A stretch of 64,000 nt of DNA from Bog-473 sp036502025 (GCA_036502025.1 DASXZJ010000120.1:1-64000); one strand, 5' to 3'. Positions 35,675-44,787 are shown, counted from the first letter of the stretch. The notes: generated by a model from the sequence alone, not told the origin. Numbers and translations are program-made.

Positions 35675-36574
35675 TCAGGCGGCGCGGCGGTCGATGTCGA
35701 GGCCCATCCGGCGCACGGCGTTCTCCCCGAGGATCCCGCGGCGTTCCTCGTCGGACAGATGGGGTAGGGCCATCAACTGGTCGATCGTGCGGTCCAGTTC
35801 GTACCAGGGGAAGTCGGTGCCGAAGAGCACCCGCTCGGCCCCCACGCCACTGATCAAACGGCCCAGTTGGTCGGCCGTCGGCGCGCCGGGGGAGCCGGTC
35901 CAGGCGATGATCTCGCACAGGTCGAACGAAGTGGAGGGGTAGGCCGCGGCGAACGCCTCGACCTGGCGCCAACTGGCGCCACCAAGGTGGGCCAGCAGCA
36001 GGTGCAGCCGCGGGTGCCGCTCCATGACGGCGGCGAACGCGAACGGATCGGCCAACTGCGGCGAACCCCTGGTTCGGCCCGAGTGGGACAGCACCGTCAA
36101 GCCGAGATCCTCACAGAGGGTGTAGGTGGGCTCCATCCGTGGATCGTCGGGCCGGAAGCCCTGCAGTACCGGATGGATCTTGATGCCCTTGGCACCTCGC
36201 ACGGCCTCCTGCGCCAGGTGCTCGGCGCCGACGCGGCCGCCCAGCACCGAAGGGTCGGCGGCGATCAGTGGCGTCAGGCGAGGCGACAGGGCGGCCGTGG
36301 CCGTCACCCGGTTGTTGTAGTCCCGCAACCGCTCGGGCAGTTCCCCCGCTCGCCTCCCGGCCTCCACGGCGGGGACGAACATGCCGAGGATCACCGAGTG
36401 GTCGCAAGCCTGCTCGGACATCGCGGTGACCAGGTCGTCCAAGGTGCCCCGGCGCTGGCCGTACTCGACGCCGTGGCGTTCGCCGTACTCCCAGATCTCA
36501 TAGCCGTCGCGCAGAGGGTCGTCCGGCTCCTCGAAGACGTGGACGTGGACGTCGACCACCAGCGGGTCGCTCAC
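35675..36574 (-). CDS. Amidohydrolase_2 family protein
   Basis: 299 residues with an N-terminal metal motif VVDVHVHVFEE (H-x-H), a mid His in VLSHSGRTRG, HLGGASW, and the final Asp in VLFGTDFPWYELD. This is the same superfamily as the protein at 32919 but shorter and distinct. It is the first gene of the minus-strand run and is divergent from allantoinase (139 bases). The reaction is not predictable. Confidence 0.84.
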   Translation of the reverse strand: MSDPLVVDVHVHVFEEPDDPLRDGYEIWEYGERHGVEYGQRRGTLDDLVTAMSEQACDHSVILGMFVPAVEAGRRAGELPERLRDYNNRVTATAALSPRLTPLIAADPSVLGGRVGAEHLAQEAVRGAKGIKIHPVLQGFRPDDPRMEPTYTLCEDLGLTVLSHSGRTRGSPQLADPFAFAAVMERHPRLHLLLAHLGGASWRQVEAFAAAYPSTSFDLCEIIAWTGSPGAPTADQLGRLISGVGAERVLFGTDFPWYELDRTIDQLMALPHLSDEERRGILGENAVRRMGLDIDRRAA

Positions 36575-36713
36575 GTTCGGGTTCCGTCCTCACCGTCGGC
36601 CATGCCCGAGCCTCGCGCCGACAAGACGTCCCCCGCCGCCCTGCCGGGCCGAGTTCACACAGCAATTACACGGCCGAGACCGGCCCGAAATCTGCTCCGC
36701 CGAGGATGGGGCG

Positions 36714-38021
36714 GTGACGGCCGATCTGGTGGTTCGTGGCGGTCTCGTCCCCCGTGCCGGGAGCAGTGCACCCGCCGATGTCGTGGTGGTGGACGGCGTG
36801 ATCGCTGCCGTCACCACCGCCGGGGCAGGGGGCCGGTCCAGGCGAACGATCGACGCCACCGGGCTCGTGGTCCTGGCTGGTGCCGTCGACGCCCACGTGC
36901 ACTTCGATGAGCCGGGTCGCACCGAGTGGGAAGGCTGGGCGACCGGCAGTCTGGCGGCCGCGGCGGGCGGGGTGACCACGGTGGTCGACATGCCCATCGA
37001 CTCGCATCCGCCCACCATCGACGCCGGGTCGGTCCGGGCCAAGGCCGAGTCCGCCCGTGCCTCGTCGCTGGTGGACTTCGCTTTCTGGGGCGGGCTGGTT
37101 CCCGGCAACGTCGACATCCTCGATCCGCTTCTTTCCTCCGGTGTGGTCGGGCTCAAGGCCTTCATGTGCGACAGCGGTTGGGCGGAGTTCCCCGCCTGCC
37201 CTCCCGACGTGCTGGCCCGGGGGATGCGCGCCGCGGCGCGGGCCGACGTGCCGGTGGCGGTGCACTGCGAGGATCCATCCCTGCTCGGTCCCGGCGACCG
37301 GGACCGCCCGCTGGCGGCCGAGGTGGCTGCGGTCGCCAGGGCCGGGGCGACGGCCGCGGCGCAGGGGGCCCGGCTCCACGTGGTCCACTGCTCCTCGGCC
37401 GATGCCGTCATCGAGGCGAAGCTCTGGCCGCGCGCCACGGTGGAGACGTGTCCTCACTACCTGACGTTGACCGGTGGTGACGAGGCCCAGCTCGGGCCCG
37501 ATGCCGTGTGCTCCCCGCCTTTGCGCGACGAGGACGCTCGGCTCCGCCTCTGGCAGGCGGTGCACTCGGGTCTGGTCGACACCATCGCTTCGGATCACTC
37601 ACCTGGTCCGCCGGCCCACCAGGAGGGCCGGGCGCCTTTTCCCGGTATCTCTGGCGTGCAGACGACGCTCTCGCTTCTGCTCACGTCCGCCGAGTTGTCG
37701 CTTCGCGAGCTGAGCCGTCTGCGCACGTCGGCCGCCCGGCTGCTGGGTCTGCACCGCAAGGGTGTGCTCGCCCCCGGTTACGACGCCGACCTGGTCCTGG
37801 TCGACCTCGACTCGACGTGGGTCGTTGGTGGCGACACCTTGCGCACCCGTCAGGCGCGCTCGCCGTTCATGGGTCGGACCCTCCGGGGCGTGGTGGTCTC
37901 GACCCTGGTCCGGGGCAACGTTGTCTTCGAGTCGGGACGCCCGATGAGCGACCCTCAAGGAGCGTTCTTGCGGCCGGCAGCCACCGCGCCGGCCGCCGCC
38001 GCGATGGAGGCCGCGCCATGA
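36714..38021 (+). CDS. allB: Allantoinase / cyclic amidohydrolase
   Basis: 435 residues from GTG 36714. The dihydroorotase/hydantoinase-like fold shows the H-x-H metal pair in VDAHVHFDEPGRTEW, GVTTVVDMPIDSHPPT, the carbamylated-lysine motif GLKAFM, and the late metal Asp in TIASDHSPGP. The HFDEPGRTEWEG and DMP segments are characteristic of allantoinase, which opens allantoin to allantoate. Hydantoinase cannot be excluded. The ATG of the following M20 gene overlaps its stop. It opens the nitrogen-compound region and fits release of ureide nitrogen. Confidence 0.82.
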   Translation: MTADLVVRGGLVPRAGSSAPADVVVVDGVIAAVTTAGAGGRSRRTIDATGLVVLAGAVDAHVHFDEPGRTEWEGWATGSLAAAAGGVTTVVDMPIDSHPPTIDAGSVRAKAESARASSLVDFAFWGGLVPGNVDILDPLLSSGVVGLKAFMCDSGWAEFPACPPDVLARGMRAAARADVPVAVHCEDPSLLGPGDRDRPLAAEVAAVARAGATAAAQGARLHVVHCSSADAVIEAKLWPRATVETCPHYLTLTGGDEAQLGPDAVCSPPLRDEDARLRLWQAVHSGLVDTIASDHSPGPPAHQEGRAPFPGISGVQTTLSLLLTSAELSLRELSRLRTSAARLLGLHRKGVLAPGYDADLVLVDLDSTWVVGGDTLRTRQARSPFMGRTLRGVVVSTLVRGNVVFESGRPMSDPQGAFLRPAATAPAAAAMEAAP

Positions 38022-39199
38022 CGACCTACCCGATCGACCGGGCTGCGCTGATCGGCTTGGCGGTCGATCTGGCGCGTACCCCCAGCGTGTCGGGAAGCGA
38101 GGAGGCGGCGGTGCAGCTGGTGGCCTCGGCCATGACGGCCGCCGGGTTCGACACCGTGCACATCGACGCGTCGGGTAACGCGGTGGGGACGCTCGGTCCA
38201 GCCGGCGGGCCCACCATCATGATCGACGGCCACATCGATTCCATCCCGCTCCATTCCCAGAGCGCCTGGACCGTCGACCCGTTCGGTGGCGAGATCCGTG
38301 ACGAGAACCTCTACGGATTGGGGATCTGCGACCAGAAGGCATCGATCGCCGCTGCCGTCTGCGGCGTGGCCGCCGCCGCCCCTGGCCTTAAGAACCGGGT
38401 GGTGGTGGTCGCGAGCGTGTGCGAGGAGGAGATGGAGGGCGGCGCGCTGGCCGAGCCGATCGGCGCGCTGTCCCCTGATTTCTTCGTGACCAGCGAGCCG
38501 AACGACACCCGGCTGTGCATCGGCCAGCGGGGCCGGGCCAAGGTGGAGGTGCAGGTGACGGGTCGGGCGTGCCACGCCGGACACGCCTCCGTCGGCCTGA
38601 ACGCCGGCCACGCCCTGGCCGCGCTGATCGGCCAGGTGAACCGGCTGTCGCACCCGGTCCATCCCCAGCTCGGTGGGCGGGCCCTGAACTGCATCGACCT
38701 CCATTCCGAGCCGTACCCCTCCGTGTCCACCATCCCGGGCCGGGCCACGGCCCGATTCGACTGCCGCTTCCTCCCCGGCGAGTCGCCGGACTCCATCCGA
38801 GAGCTGCTCCTCGGGGCCGCCGAGGTGGCGTGGTCCGGGTGGGACGAGAAGCCCGGCCTCGAGGTCGGACTGGTGCAGGCCGCCTTTCGAACCTGGACGG
38901 GACGGCGGTTCTCCCTGCCCGAGTTCGCCGCGGCCTGGTGGACGCCGGAGGACTCGGCGCTGGTGCGCGGCGCCACCGGCGCCCTCGAGTCGGTCGGGCT
39001 CGACCCCACCCCCACGCACTACTCGTTCTGCACCAACGGGTCGTACGCCGCCGGCGTCTGCGGCATTCCGAGCATCGGTTTCGGGGTTGGCGTCGAGTCC
39101 GTTGCCCATCAGGTCAACGAACACGTGAGCCTCCGGTCCCTCAGCCGGGGTGCCCAGGGCTACGCCGCACTGGCCTCCATGCCCCTGTTGACCCGCTGA
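38018..39199 (+). CDS. M20-family amidohydrolase (YgeY/ArgE/DapE-like)
   Basis: 393 residues; its ATG overlaps the allB stop. Metal ligands of M20 enzymes are visible: His/Asp in MIDGHIDSIP, the bridging Asp in GLGICDQKAS, the catalytic Glu pair in VCEEEMEGG and a Glu in VTSEPND; the dimerisation domain follows. The LYGLGICDQKA layout resembles YgeY, which in E. coli sits in a purine-degradation cluster next to a hydantoinase-like gene. Coupling to allantoinase suggests it acts on allantoate or a carbamoyl/acyl amino compound. Confidence 0.82.
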   Translation: MTTYPIDRAALIGLAVDLARTPSVSGSEEAAVQLVASAMTAAGFDTVHIDASGNAVGTLGPAGGPTIMIDGHIDSIPLHSQSAWTVDPFGGEIRDENLYGLGICDQKASIAAAVCGVAAAAPGLKNRVVVVASVCEEEMEGGALAEPIGALSPDFFVTSEPNDTRLCIGQRGRAKVEVQVTGRACHAGHASVGLNAGHALAALIGQVNRLSHPVHPQLGGRALNCIDLHSEPYPSVSTIPGRATARFDCRFLPGESPDSIRELLLGAAEVAWSGWDEKPGLEVGLVQAAFRTWTGRRFSLPEFAAAWWTPEDSALVRGATGALESVGLDPTPTHYSFCTNGSYAAGVCGIPSIGFGVGVESVAHQVNEHVSLRSLSRGAQGYAALASMPLLTR

Positions 39200-40021
39200 C
39201 TACCCGGTGGTGGTGAAGCGCTCCGCCAGCTGCCGCGTCAGCGCGGGCCACACCACGGGGTCGTGCCCGGGGATCAGGGTGTAGCCGCGGTCCGCCGCCA
39301 GCTGCTTCAGCCGCCGAATCGGCGCAATGGTCGCTTCGGGCGGTACATCGACCCGGCCGCCGATGGGGAGCTCATGCTCGATGTTCTCGGTGAGGTCGGC
39401 GGCGTCGAACGCGAAGACCAGGCCGCCCCCTCCGACCGAGGGGTCGAGGTCGACGATGAAGCTCTGATGCCCCGGGGTGTGGCCTGCGGTCAGCACGGCC
39501 GTGACGCCGGGCGCGATCTCCGTGTCACCTTCGGCGAGGCGCCAGTCGATGGCCGGATCGTCGTAGTCGATGCGGAACATGGCGTGGCGTTCGGGGTCGG
39601 GGTGGTCAGAAAGCCCGTAGTCCACTTCGGCCCTCTGCGCGTGCACCGGCACGCGGCCGGCGAAGTGGCGCAGCCCGCCGGCGTGGTCGTTGTGCAGGTG
39701 GCTCAGGCCGACCTCGTAAATCTCATCCATGGCTATCCCGGCCCCGGCTAGTGCCTCTTCGAGGGGCTCGCCCGGCCCGGGCAGGATCGGCCGGAAAGCA
39801 GGATCCCCGTGGAAGCGCCGCTTGAGCATGGGATCCCGAATGAGGGCGGGGTTGAACCCGGTGTCGAGGAGCAGCCAGCCGCCATCGCACTGCAGGAGCA
39901 CCCCTGGCACTGGCTCCCGCAGGCGCTCGGCGGGTGGCGCTCCGTGGATCGAGACCGACTTGGGCAGGTCCTCCCACCCCAACGTCAGCAGGACGATCCG
40001 GCGCACCCCCGACATGCTCAT
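39200..40021 (-). CDS. Metallo-beta-lactamase-fold hydrolase (AHL-lactonase-like)
   Basis: 273 residues from ATG 40021, which overlaps the upstream stop. The metal motif is GLSHLHNDHAGGL, followed by the later His in AGHTPGHQ, Asp in FAFDAAD and His in IPGHDPVVW. The arrangement matches N-acyl-homoserine lactonase-like and related lactone/ester hydrolases. It is the last gene of the riboswitch-headed minus-strand run; a lactone or amide substrate in the same pathway is possible but unproven. It abuts the M20 gene with no spacer. Confidence 0.83.
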   Translation of the reverse strand: MSMSGVRRIVLLTLGWEDLPKSVSIHGAPPAERLREPVPGVLLQCDGGWLLLDTGFNPALIRDPMLKRRFHGDPAFRPILPGPGEPLEEALAGAGIAMDEIYEVGLSHLHNDHAGGLRHFAGRVPVHAQRAEVDYGLSDHPDPERHAMFRIDYDDPAIDWRLAEGDTEIAPGVTAVLTAGHTPGHQSFIVDLDPSVGGGGLVFAFDAADLTENIEHELPIGGRVDVPPEATIAPIRRLKQLAADRGYTLIPGHDPVVWPALTRQLAERFTTTG

Positions 40022-40662
40022 ACCTCCCACGGCTCGACGGCGGACCAATCAGCGGGAAGGGCGCCTTCGGTCCCCAGGGCCACGGCCGCTTCGTCAAGTT
40101 CCCAGGCATCGTCACACCGGCCGAGCGGGCGCTCCCTCGTCCAGTCGTGCCTGGCGTTGAACTGGGCGCCTCCCGGATGGCGACCTCCCCAGGTTGCGAG
40201 CATCAGCGGCCCGACGCGCACCAGGCGCGCCAGGGATGGCGCCTCTCCCGCCGGCCGCAGCTCGACCAGGCCGACCGCCTCACCCGGCTGGGAGGCCAAA
40301 ACCCAGCGCTCCTCGAAGCCGGGCCCGCGCTCGTACATGACGTCCTCCAGCCGGTGGACGGTGCTCTCGTCGGGATGGGCCGGATCCCTCGGCAGCGAGT
40401 CGAGGTCATGGCGGAACGAGATGGCGCCGGCTCGCACATGCACCGTCCCGCTGAACGCCTGGGGCTGGTCCAAAAGCTGCGCCGGAGCGTGTGCCACCGC
40501 GCCGGGCCCCGGGGTACGGAGATCACAGAAGTGCCGGCCTACCTGCAACCACAGGACCTCGGCGACCTCGCCCCACGGGCTCCCCGAGAGGGTTCGCCCA
40601 CTTCGGCGCCAGGCGCCCTGGAGATCACCCAGCTCGGCCGGGCGTTCGACCGGGCCAGTCAC
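40018..40662 (-). CDS. Unrecognised beta-rich protein in the guanidine operon
   Basis: 214 residues from GTG 40662, ten bases after the Rieske gene stop. The product begins LGDLQGAWRRSGRTL and includes VLWLQVGRHFCDLR, FSGTVHVRAGAISFRHDLD and a C-terminal ATWGGRHPGGAQFN, a pattern of alternating strands that resembles a lipocalin-like or HRI1-type barrel. I know no function. It has no signal peptide. Its position between the Rieske oxygenase and the MBL hydrolase, with overlaps on one side, shows it belongs to the same transcript. Confidence 0.6.
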   Translation of the reverse strand: MTGPVERPAELGDLQGAWRRSGRTLSGSPWGEVAEVLWLQVGRHFCDLRTPGPGAVAHAPAQLLDQPQAFSGTVHVRAGAISFRHDLDSLPRDPAHPDESTVHRLEDVMYERGPGFEERWVLASQPGEAVGLVELRPAGEAPSLARLVRVGPLMLATWGGRHPGGAQFNARHDWTRERPLGRCDDAWELDEAAVALGTEGALPADWSAVEPWEV

Positions 40663-40672
40663 TGCTGCACCA

Positions 40673-41767
40673 TCACGGGAGCACCCAGTGGCGGAGCGAG
40701 CGGTGGAAGCGACGGATGGGCTCCTCATGGGACCGGGCGGTGGGGCCGACCCCGAAGTGCGGCGAGCCGGCGCCGATCTGCAGGCGCTCGCATGCCTGCA
40801 CGTCTTCGGACATGAAGGCGCTGATGGATCGCACCAGCCCCGCCGCGTCGGCGTTGCCGGTGGCGCGCACCCGCAGGGTGAGGCGGGTGCGTCCCGGGCT
40901 GAGCGGGTTGGCGTCATAGGTGGCGAAATACTGGTCGGTGGTCACCAGCATGAGGTTGGGGAACAGGAGGTGGGCGCCGATGCGATGCCGCTCGTGCTCA
41001 TCGAGCCAGGCGAAGGCGCCGCCTTCGGCGCTGGCCGGATCCTTGAGGGGTTCGGTGCTCCACCAGTTGTCGCCCAGGGACTCCCAGGCAAAGGAGCGGT
41101 GTTCGTACCCGGCCAACGAGCGCGCGTGCAGGTACCAGAGGTGATAGACGTCGATGTGGTTCTCCACCAGGAGTTTCCAGTTGCAGGCCGCCTCGTACTC
41201 CACCTTGGCCACCTCGCGGAGGGGTCCGGAGAGGAAGTGGTCCAGCCGGGCATCGAGGCCGGCCAGGGCGTCGCGCAGGGCGAGGGACTCGGCGGCGGGG
41301 TTGACCAGGACCAGGCCACGCCACTCGTCCACCTGGGCGCGGTGCAGTCCGAGGCCACACGGCGCCAGCCCAGGGAATTGGTCGTCCTGCTGCGGGACGC
41401 GGGCCAGCTCGCCCTCGAGCGAGTAGCTCCATTGGTGGTAGGGGCAGGTCATGTACCGGCCCAGCGAGCCGGAGCCTTCCAGCAGGGTGATGCCCCGATG
41501 GCGGCAGACGTTGTGGAAGGCGCGCAACGTGCCCTCCAGGTCGCGCACGACCAGGAGGGGGGCGCCGCCGCTGACGGTGGTGGCGTAGGAGCCCGGATCG
41601 GCCAGCTCCTCGGAGGGGGCCACGATCGACCAGGAGCGCGAAAAGAGGCGTGACCGCTCCCGCTCCAGCACCGAGTCGGCCGTGTAGAGAGCACCGGGCG
41701 AGGCCGCCCCCAACTGGTCTCGCTCCTGCTCGGAGTACCCGAGGGCATCGGTGAGCAGTGCCGTCAC
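40673..41767 (-). CDS. Rieske non-heme iron oxygenase, alpha subunit
   Basis: 364 residues. The Rieske 2Fe-2S site C-x-H...C-x2-H is seen as NVCRHRG and TCPYHQWSY. The mononuclear iron site is in ENHIDVYHLWYLH, with a later Asp in FMSEDVQACE. The single-component size fits demethylase-type Rieske oxygenases (stachydrine, carnitine, glycine-betaine relatives) as well as ring hydroxylases. No reductase gene is adjacent. It overlaps the ureohydrolase stop (ATGA), so it is co-expressed under the upstream guanidine riboswitch; removal of N-alkyl groups from a guanidino compound or amine is an attractive but untested role. Confidence 0.88.
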   Translation of the reverse strand: MTALLTDALGYSEQERDQLGAASPGALYTADSVLERERSRLFSRSWSIVAPSEELADPGSYATTVSGGAPLLVVRDLEGTLRAFHNVCRHRGITLLEGSGSLGRYMTCPYHQWSYSLEGELARVPQQDDQFPGLAPCGLGLHRAQVDEWRGLVLVNPAAESLALRDALAGLDARLDHFLSGPLREVAKVEYEAACNWKLLVENHIDVYHLWYLHARSLAGYEHRSFAWESLGDNWWSTEPLKDPASAEGGAFAWLDEHERHRIGAHLLFPNLMLVTTDQYFATYDANPLSPGRTRLTLRVRATGNADAAGLVRSISAFMSEDVQACERLQIGAGSPHFGVGPTARSHEEPIRRFHRSLRHWVLP

Positions 41768-42861
41768 GGCTCGACTGGGCCGACGTGGAGCACGGGCCCG
41801 CCGGCTGAGGTCTCGTCGAGGTAGTCGGCCCCGGTGAGACCCAGGCGCCGCATCGCGGTGCCGGTGAGCGCCTCGAGGACACAGCGGTGGGCGAAGAGGG
41901 CGGTGATGTTGTTTCCCGAGTCATACGGCGGGCTCACCTCGACCACGTCCATGGCCACCATGCCCACCTCGGCGCACATCCGGCGCACCGCTCGCAGGAC
42001 TTGAGCACTGGTCAGGCCACCGGGTTCGGGGGAACCGGTGCCGGGTGCGTGGGCCGGGTCGACCGCGTCGACGTCGACGGAGATATAGAGGTGGTCGGCC
42101 CCACCCGAGAGTGCCTCGTCGATGGCCCGTTCCAACACCACGTCGAACCCGTGCCGCTGAACCTCGGCCATGAAGTGGGAGTGCATCCCCTGGTCCTCCA
42201 TCCACGCCACCACATCGGGCCCCGGCCAGTAGCCCCGCAGGCCGACCTGGACGAAGTTCCGGCCGAGGACAGCGCCACTCTCGATGAGCCGCCGCATCGG
42301 GGTGCCGTGCCCCGCCAGTACCCCCTGCATGTCGGGCGCCGTGTCGGCGTGGGCATCGAAGTGGACGACACCGATTTTGCCGTACCCGTAGACGTCGGCC
42401 AGGGCGGTGGCGGCCGGCCAGGTGATGCCGTGATCGCCGCCGAGAATGATCGGAATGGCGCCGCCTTCGAGGATCTCAGCCACGAAGGCGCGGATGTTCT
42501 CGAACGTGCGGTCGGTGCTCCCGATAACCACCTCGGCGTCCCCGTAGTCACACACCGTGAGGTGATCGAAAGGGTCCACGCGGACGTGCAGGTGGGGACG
42601 GTGGTGTGGCGGCGCGGCCAGGTGGTCGCACGTGCGGATGGCCTGTGGCCCGAGGTGGGTGCCAGAACGGGTGGTGGCCGTGCCATCCCAGGGTGCGCCT
42701 CCGACGGCCACGTCGACGCCACCGGCGCGCAGGTCGGCGGGCGTGAGGCAGACCGGCAGCTTCATGAAGGTCGGGATGCCCTGCCAGGCAAACTCGAGCG
42801 CGTACCGGTTGAGGTTGATCGGTCCCGGGGGGCGCCCGGGTGTGTCGGTGGCGCCTTCCAT
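41764..42861 (-). CDS. Ureohydrolase (arginase/agmatinase superfamily), riboswitch operon member
   Basis: 365 residues from ATG 42861 (AGGAGG five bases upstream; an in-frame GTG at 42864 is possible). All metal-ligand motifs are intact: GGDHGITW, HFDAHADT, SVDVDAVDPAHAPGTG, and a late DVVEVSPPYD. The family cleaves guanidino groups to urea plus an amine using two Mn or Ni ions. Residues 50-75 (GAPWDGTATTRSGTHLGP) match the agmatinase/guanidinobutyrase type. Being in the ABC-transporter operon headed by a guanidine-I riboswitch, it is a good candidate for a guanidine or alkylguanidine hydrolase. The exact substrate is open. Confidence 0.88.
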   Translation of the reverse strand: MEGATDTPGRPPGPINLNRYALEFAWQGIPTFMKLPVCLTPADLRAGGVDVAVGGAPWDGTATTRSGTHLGPQAIRTCDHLAAPPHHRPHLHVRVDPFDHLTVCDYGDAEVVIGSTDRTFENIRAFVAEILEGGAIPIILGGDHGITWPAATALADVYGYGKIGVVHFDAHADTAPDMQGVLAGHGTPMRRLIESGAVLGRNFVQVGLRGYWPGPDVVAWMEDQGMHSHFMAEVQRHGFDVVLERAIDEALSGGADHLYISVDVDAVDPAHAPGTGSPEPGGLTSAQVLRAVRRMCAEVGMVAMDVVEVSPPYDSGNNITALFAHRCVLEALTGTAMRRLGLTGADYLDETSAGGPVLHVGPVEP

Positions 42862-42898
42862 CACGCCCTCCTTTCGTCGCGGGGGAAATTGGCCCGGC

Positions 42899-43906
42899 TC
42901 ATTCGAGCGCCACCCTGGGATCGATGACTGCTTGGAGCACGTCGACCAGCGCGTTGATCACCACGTAGGACGCACCCAACACGAGCGTCACTCCGGCGAT
43001 GGCCGGGAAGTCGGCTTGGGGGATGCTCTGCTCGGTGTAGAGGCCGATCCCCGGCCAGGCGAAGACGGTTTCGACCACGACCACGCCGGCGAACATCAGG
43101 CCGACCTGCAATCCGGTCATGGAGAGCGCGGCGGAAAGCGAGTTGCGCAGGGCATGGCGGAAAAGCACGAAACGCTCGCTCAAGCCCTTAGACCGCGCCG
43201 TACGGACGAAGTCCGAGCGCATGGCGGAGTGCAGCGAGCCGCGCAGGACGCGACCGATCGAGACGGCCGGTCCGATGGCCACGCAGAAGGCGGGCAGCGC
43301 GAGATGCACGATGCCGTCCCACATGGTGGCGAAGTCGCCGTGCAGCAGGGCGTCGACGACGATCATGCCGGTGGGCCCGGTGGGCGCGTTGAGGACGCCG
43401 GTGTCGCCGCTGGCCGGCAGCCAGTGCAGGTCACCGTTGAGGACGAGCACGCCGAGGAGGGCCAGGAGGAAGGCGGGCGTCGACGCGCCCCCGATCATCA
43501 GGACGCGGAGCACGCTGGCGCCGTGCCACCGGCCGGCGGAGGCCAGGCCCAGCCCCGCCCCGAGAACCAGCGCCAGGCCGAGCGCGGCCAGCGTCAGCTC
43601 AAGGGTGGCCGGGAGGTACTCGCCCAGGTCGGTGGCGACCGGGCGGCGGGTGCGCAGCGAGTTCTCCAGGTTGCCGTGGAAGAGTCCGGTGACGTAGTGG
43701 AAGTACTGGTCGATGACCGGTTTGTTGTAGCCGAGGATGGCCGACTCCTTGGCGATGGCCGTCTTGGACGCGTTGGCGCCGAGGTAGGCGTGCACCGGAT
43801 CGGTATGGCTGAGCTTTTGCAGCAGGAAGATGACTGCGGTCAGGACCAGGAGGATGAGCACCATGGCCCCGATGCGCTTCAGAAGGAATTTGGGAAGACC
43901 GCTCAT
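42899..43906 (-). CDS. ABC transporter permease, DppB type
   Basis: 335 residues with about six membrane segments and the DppB/OppB layout: FLLKRIGAMVLILLVLTAV at the N-terminus and the EAA loop near RTARSKGLSERFVLFRHALRN. It forms the inner-membrane channel of a peptide/nickel-type importer with the DppC-like permease and the fused ATPase. Its start overlaps the dppC stop. Transporters of this class move peptides, nickel chelates or other small polar solutes; guanidino compounds are suggested by context. Confidence 0.88.
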   Translation of the reverse strand: MSGLPKFLLKRIGAMVLILLVLTAVIFLLQKLSHTDPVHAYLGANASKTAIAKESAILGYNKPVIDQYFHYVTGLFHGNLENSLRTRRPVATDLGEYLPATLELTLAALGLALVLGAGLGLASAGRWHGASVLRVLMIGGASTPAFLLALLGVLVLNGDLHWLPASGDTGVLNAPTGPTGMIVVDALLHGDFATMWDGIVHLALPAFCVAIGPAVSIGRVLRGSLHSAMRSDFVRTARSKGLSERFVLFRHALRNSLSAALSMTGLQVGLMFAGVVVVETVFAWPGIGLYTEQSIPQADFPAIAGVTLVLGASYVVINALVDVLQAVIDPRVALE

Positions 43907-44787
43907 ATGCCCTGTCCCGTGGCATCGGCGACGGCGTCACCCGACAGGTTGGCTCCCAGCGCCAGGAGGAGGACCCCGATTCCCGGCATGACCGGCACCC
44001 ACCACTGCTGGAGGAGGAACTGCAGCCCGCGGGCGGCCATGGCGCCGAGCTCAGGTGCTGGGGCTGGCGCGCCGAGACCGAGAAAGGACAGTCCGGCCAG
44101 CGTCACCACCAGGTTCCCGACATCGAGGCTGGCGGTCACCACGATGGCCGGCATGGCGCCGGGCAGGAGATGGCGCAGTCCGCGGCGCACCGGGCCCGCC
44201 CCCGCCAGCGCCGCGGCCTCCAGGTGCGGTCGGGCCGCCAACGCGCGCACCTCGCCGCGCATGATCCGGGCGTAGAAGGGCCACCACACGATGGCGACAC
44301 TGAGCAGCACGTGGGCGTAGCTGGGACCGAGCGCGGCCGCGATGGCGATGGCGAGCAGTGGACCGGGCAGCGCCAGGAAGAGATCGGTGATGCGCATGAG
44401 GAGGGTGTCCAGCCAGCCCCCGGCTACGCCGGCGATCAACCCGATGGTGCCGCCGATGAGTACGCCCGAGGAGACGACGATGAGCACACCCAGCAGGCTG
44501 GTGCGGAGCCCGAAGAGCACCCGGCTGAAGATGTCGTAGCCCACCTCGTCGGTGCCGAGGAGGTGGCCCCCGTTGAGCGGGGGCGTGAAGGGCGTGCCCG
44601 ACGGGGTGATGGGGTTGTAGGGCGCGATCAGCGGGGCCAGCAGCGCCAGCAGGACCAGGAGCCCGAGCAGGATGAGGCCCGCCTTGTCGACCTTGGTGGC
44701 TCCTCCGAACACGCCGCGCAGGCTCTTCGCCCTGGCGAGGCCGCGCCGGCGGGCCGAAGACGGGATGAACGCCTCGGCGACCGCCAT
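43903..44787 (-). CDS. ABC transporter permease, DppC type
   Basis: 294 residues from ATG 44787, which overlaps the ATPase stop. It has a cytoplasmic N-terminal arm, the DppC-type periplasmic loop with GHLLGTDEVGYDIFSRVL, and the EAA loop RGEVRALAARPHLEAAALAGA. It pairs with the DppB-type permease. The longer upstream frame runs into the ATPase gene and is not used. Confidence 0.88.
   Translation of the reverse strand: MAVAEAFIPSSARRRGLARAKSLRGVFGGATKVDKAGLILLGLLVLLALLAPLIAPYNPITPSGTPFTPPLNGGHLLGTDEVGYDIFSRVLFGLRTSLLGVLIVVSSGVLIGGTIGLIAGVAGGWLDTLLMRITDLFLALPGPLLAIAIAAALGPSYAHVLLSVAIVWWPFYARIMRGEVRALAARPHLEAAALAGAGPVRRGLRHLLPGAMPAIVVTASLDVGNLVVTLAGLSFLGLGAPAPAPELGAMAARGLQFLLQQWWVPVMPGIGVLLLALGANLSGDAVADATGQGI

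Noticed and set aside
39809..41653. 614-codon plus-strand frame opposite the Rieske and MBL genes
   Set aside because: Low-complexity translation, antisense to genes with intact metal motifs.
42632..44275. 547-codon plus-strand frame opposite the ureohydrolase and permeases
   Set aside because: Composition of a shadow frame; the opposite strand carries complete membrane and catalytic motifs.
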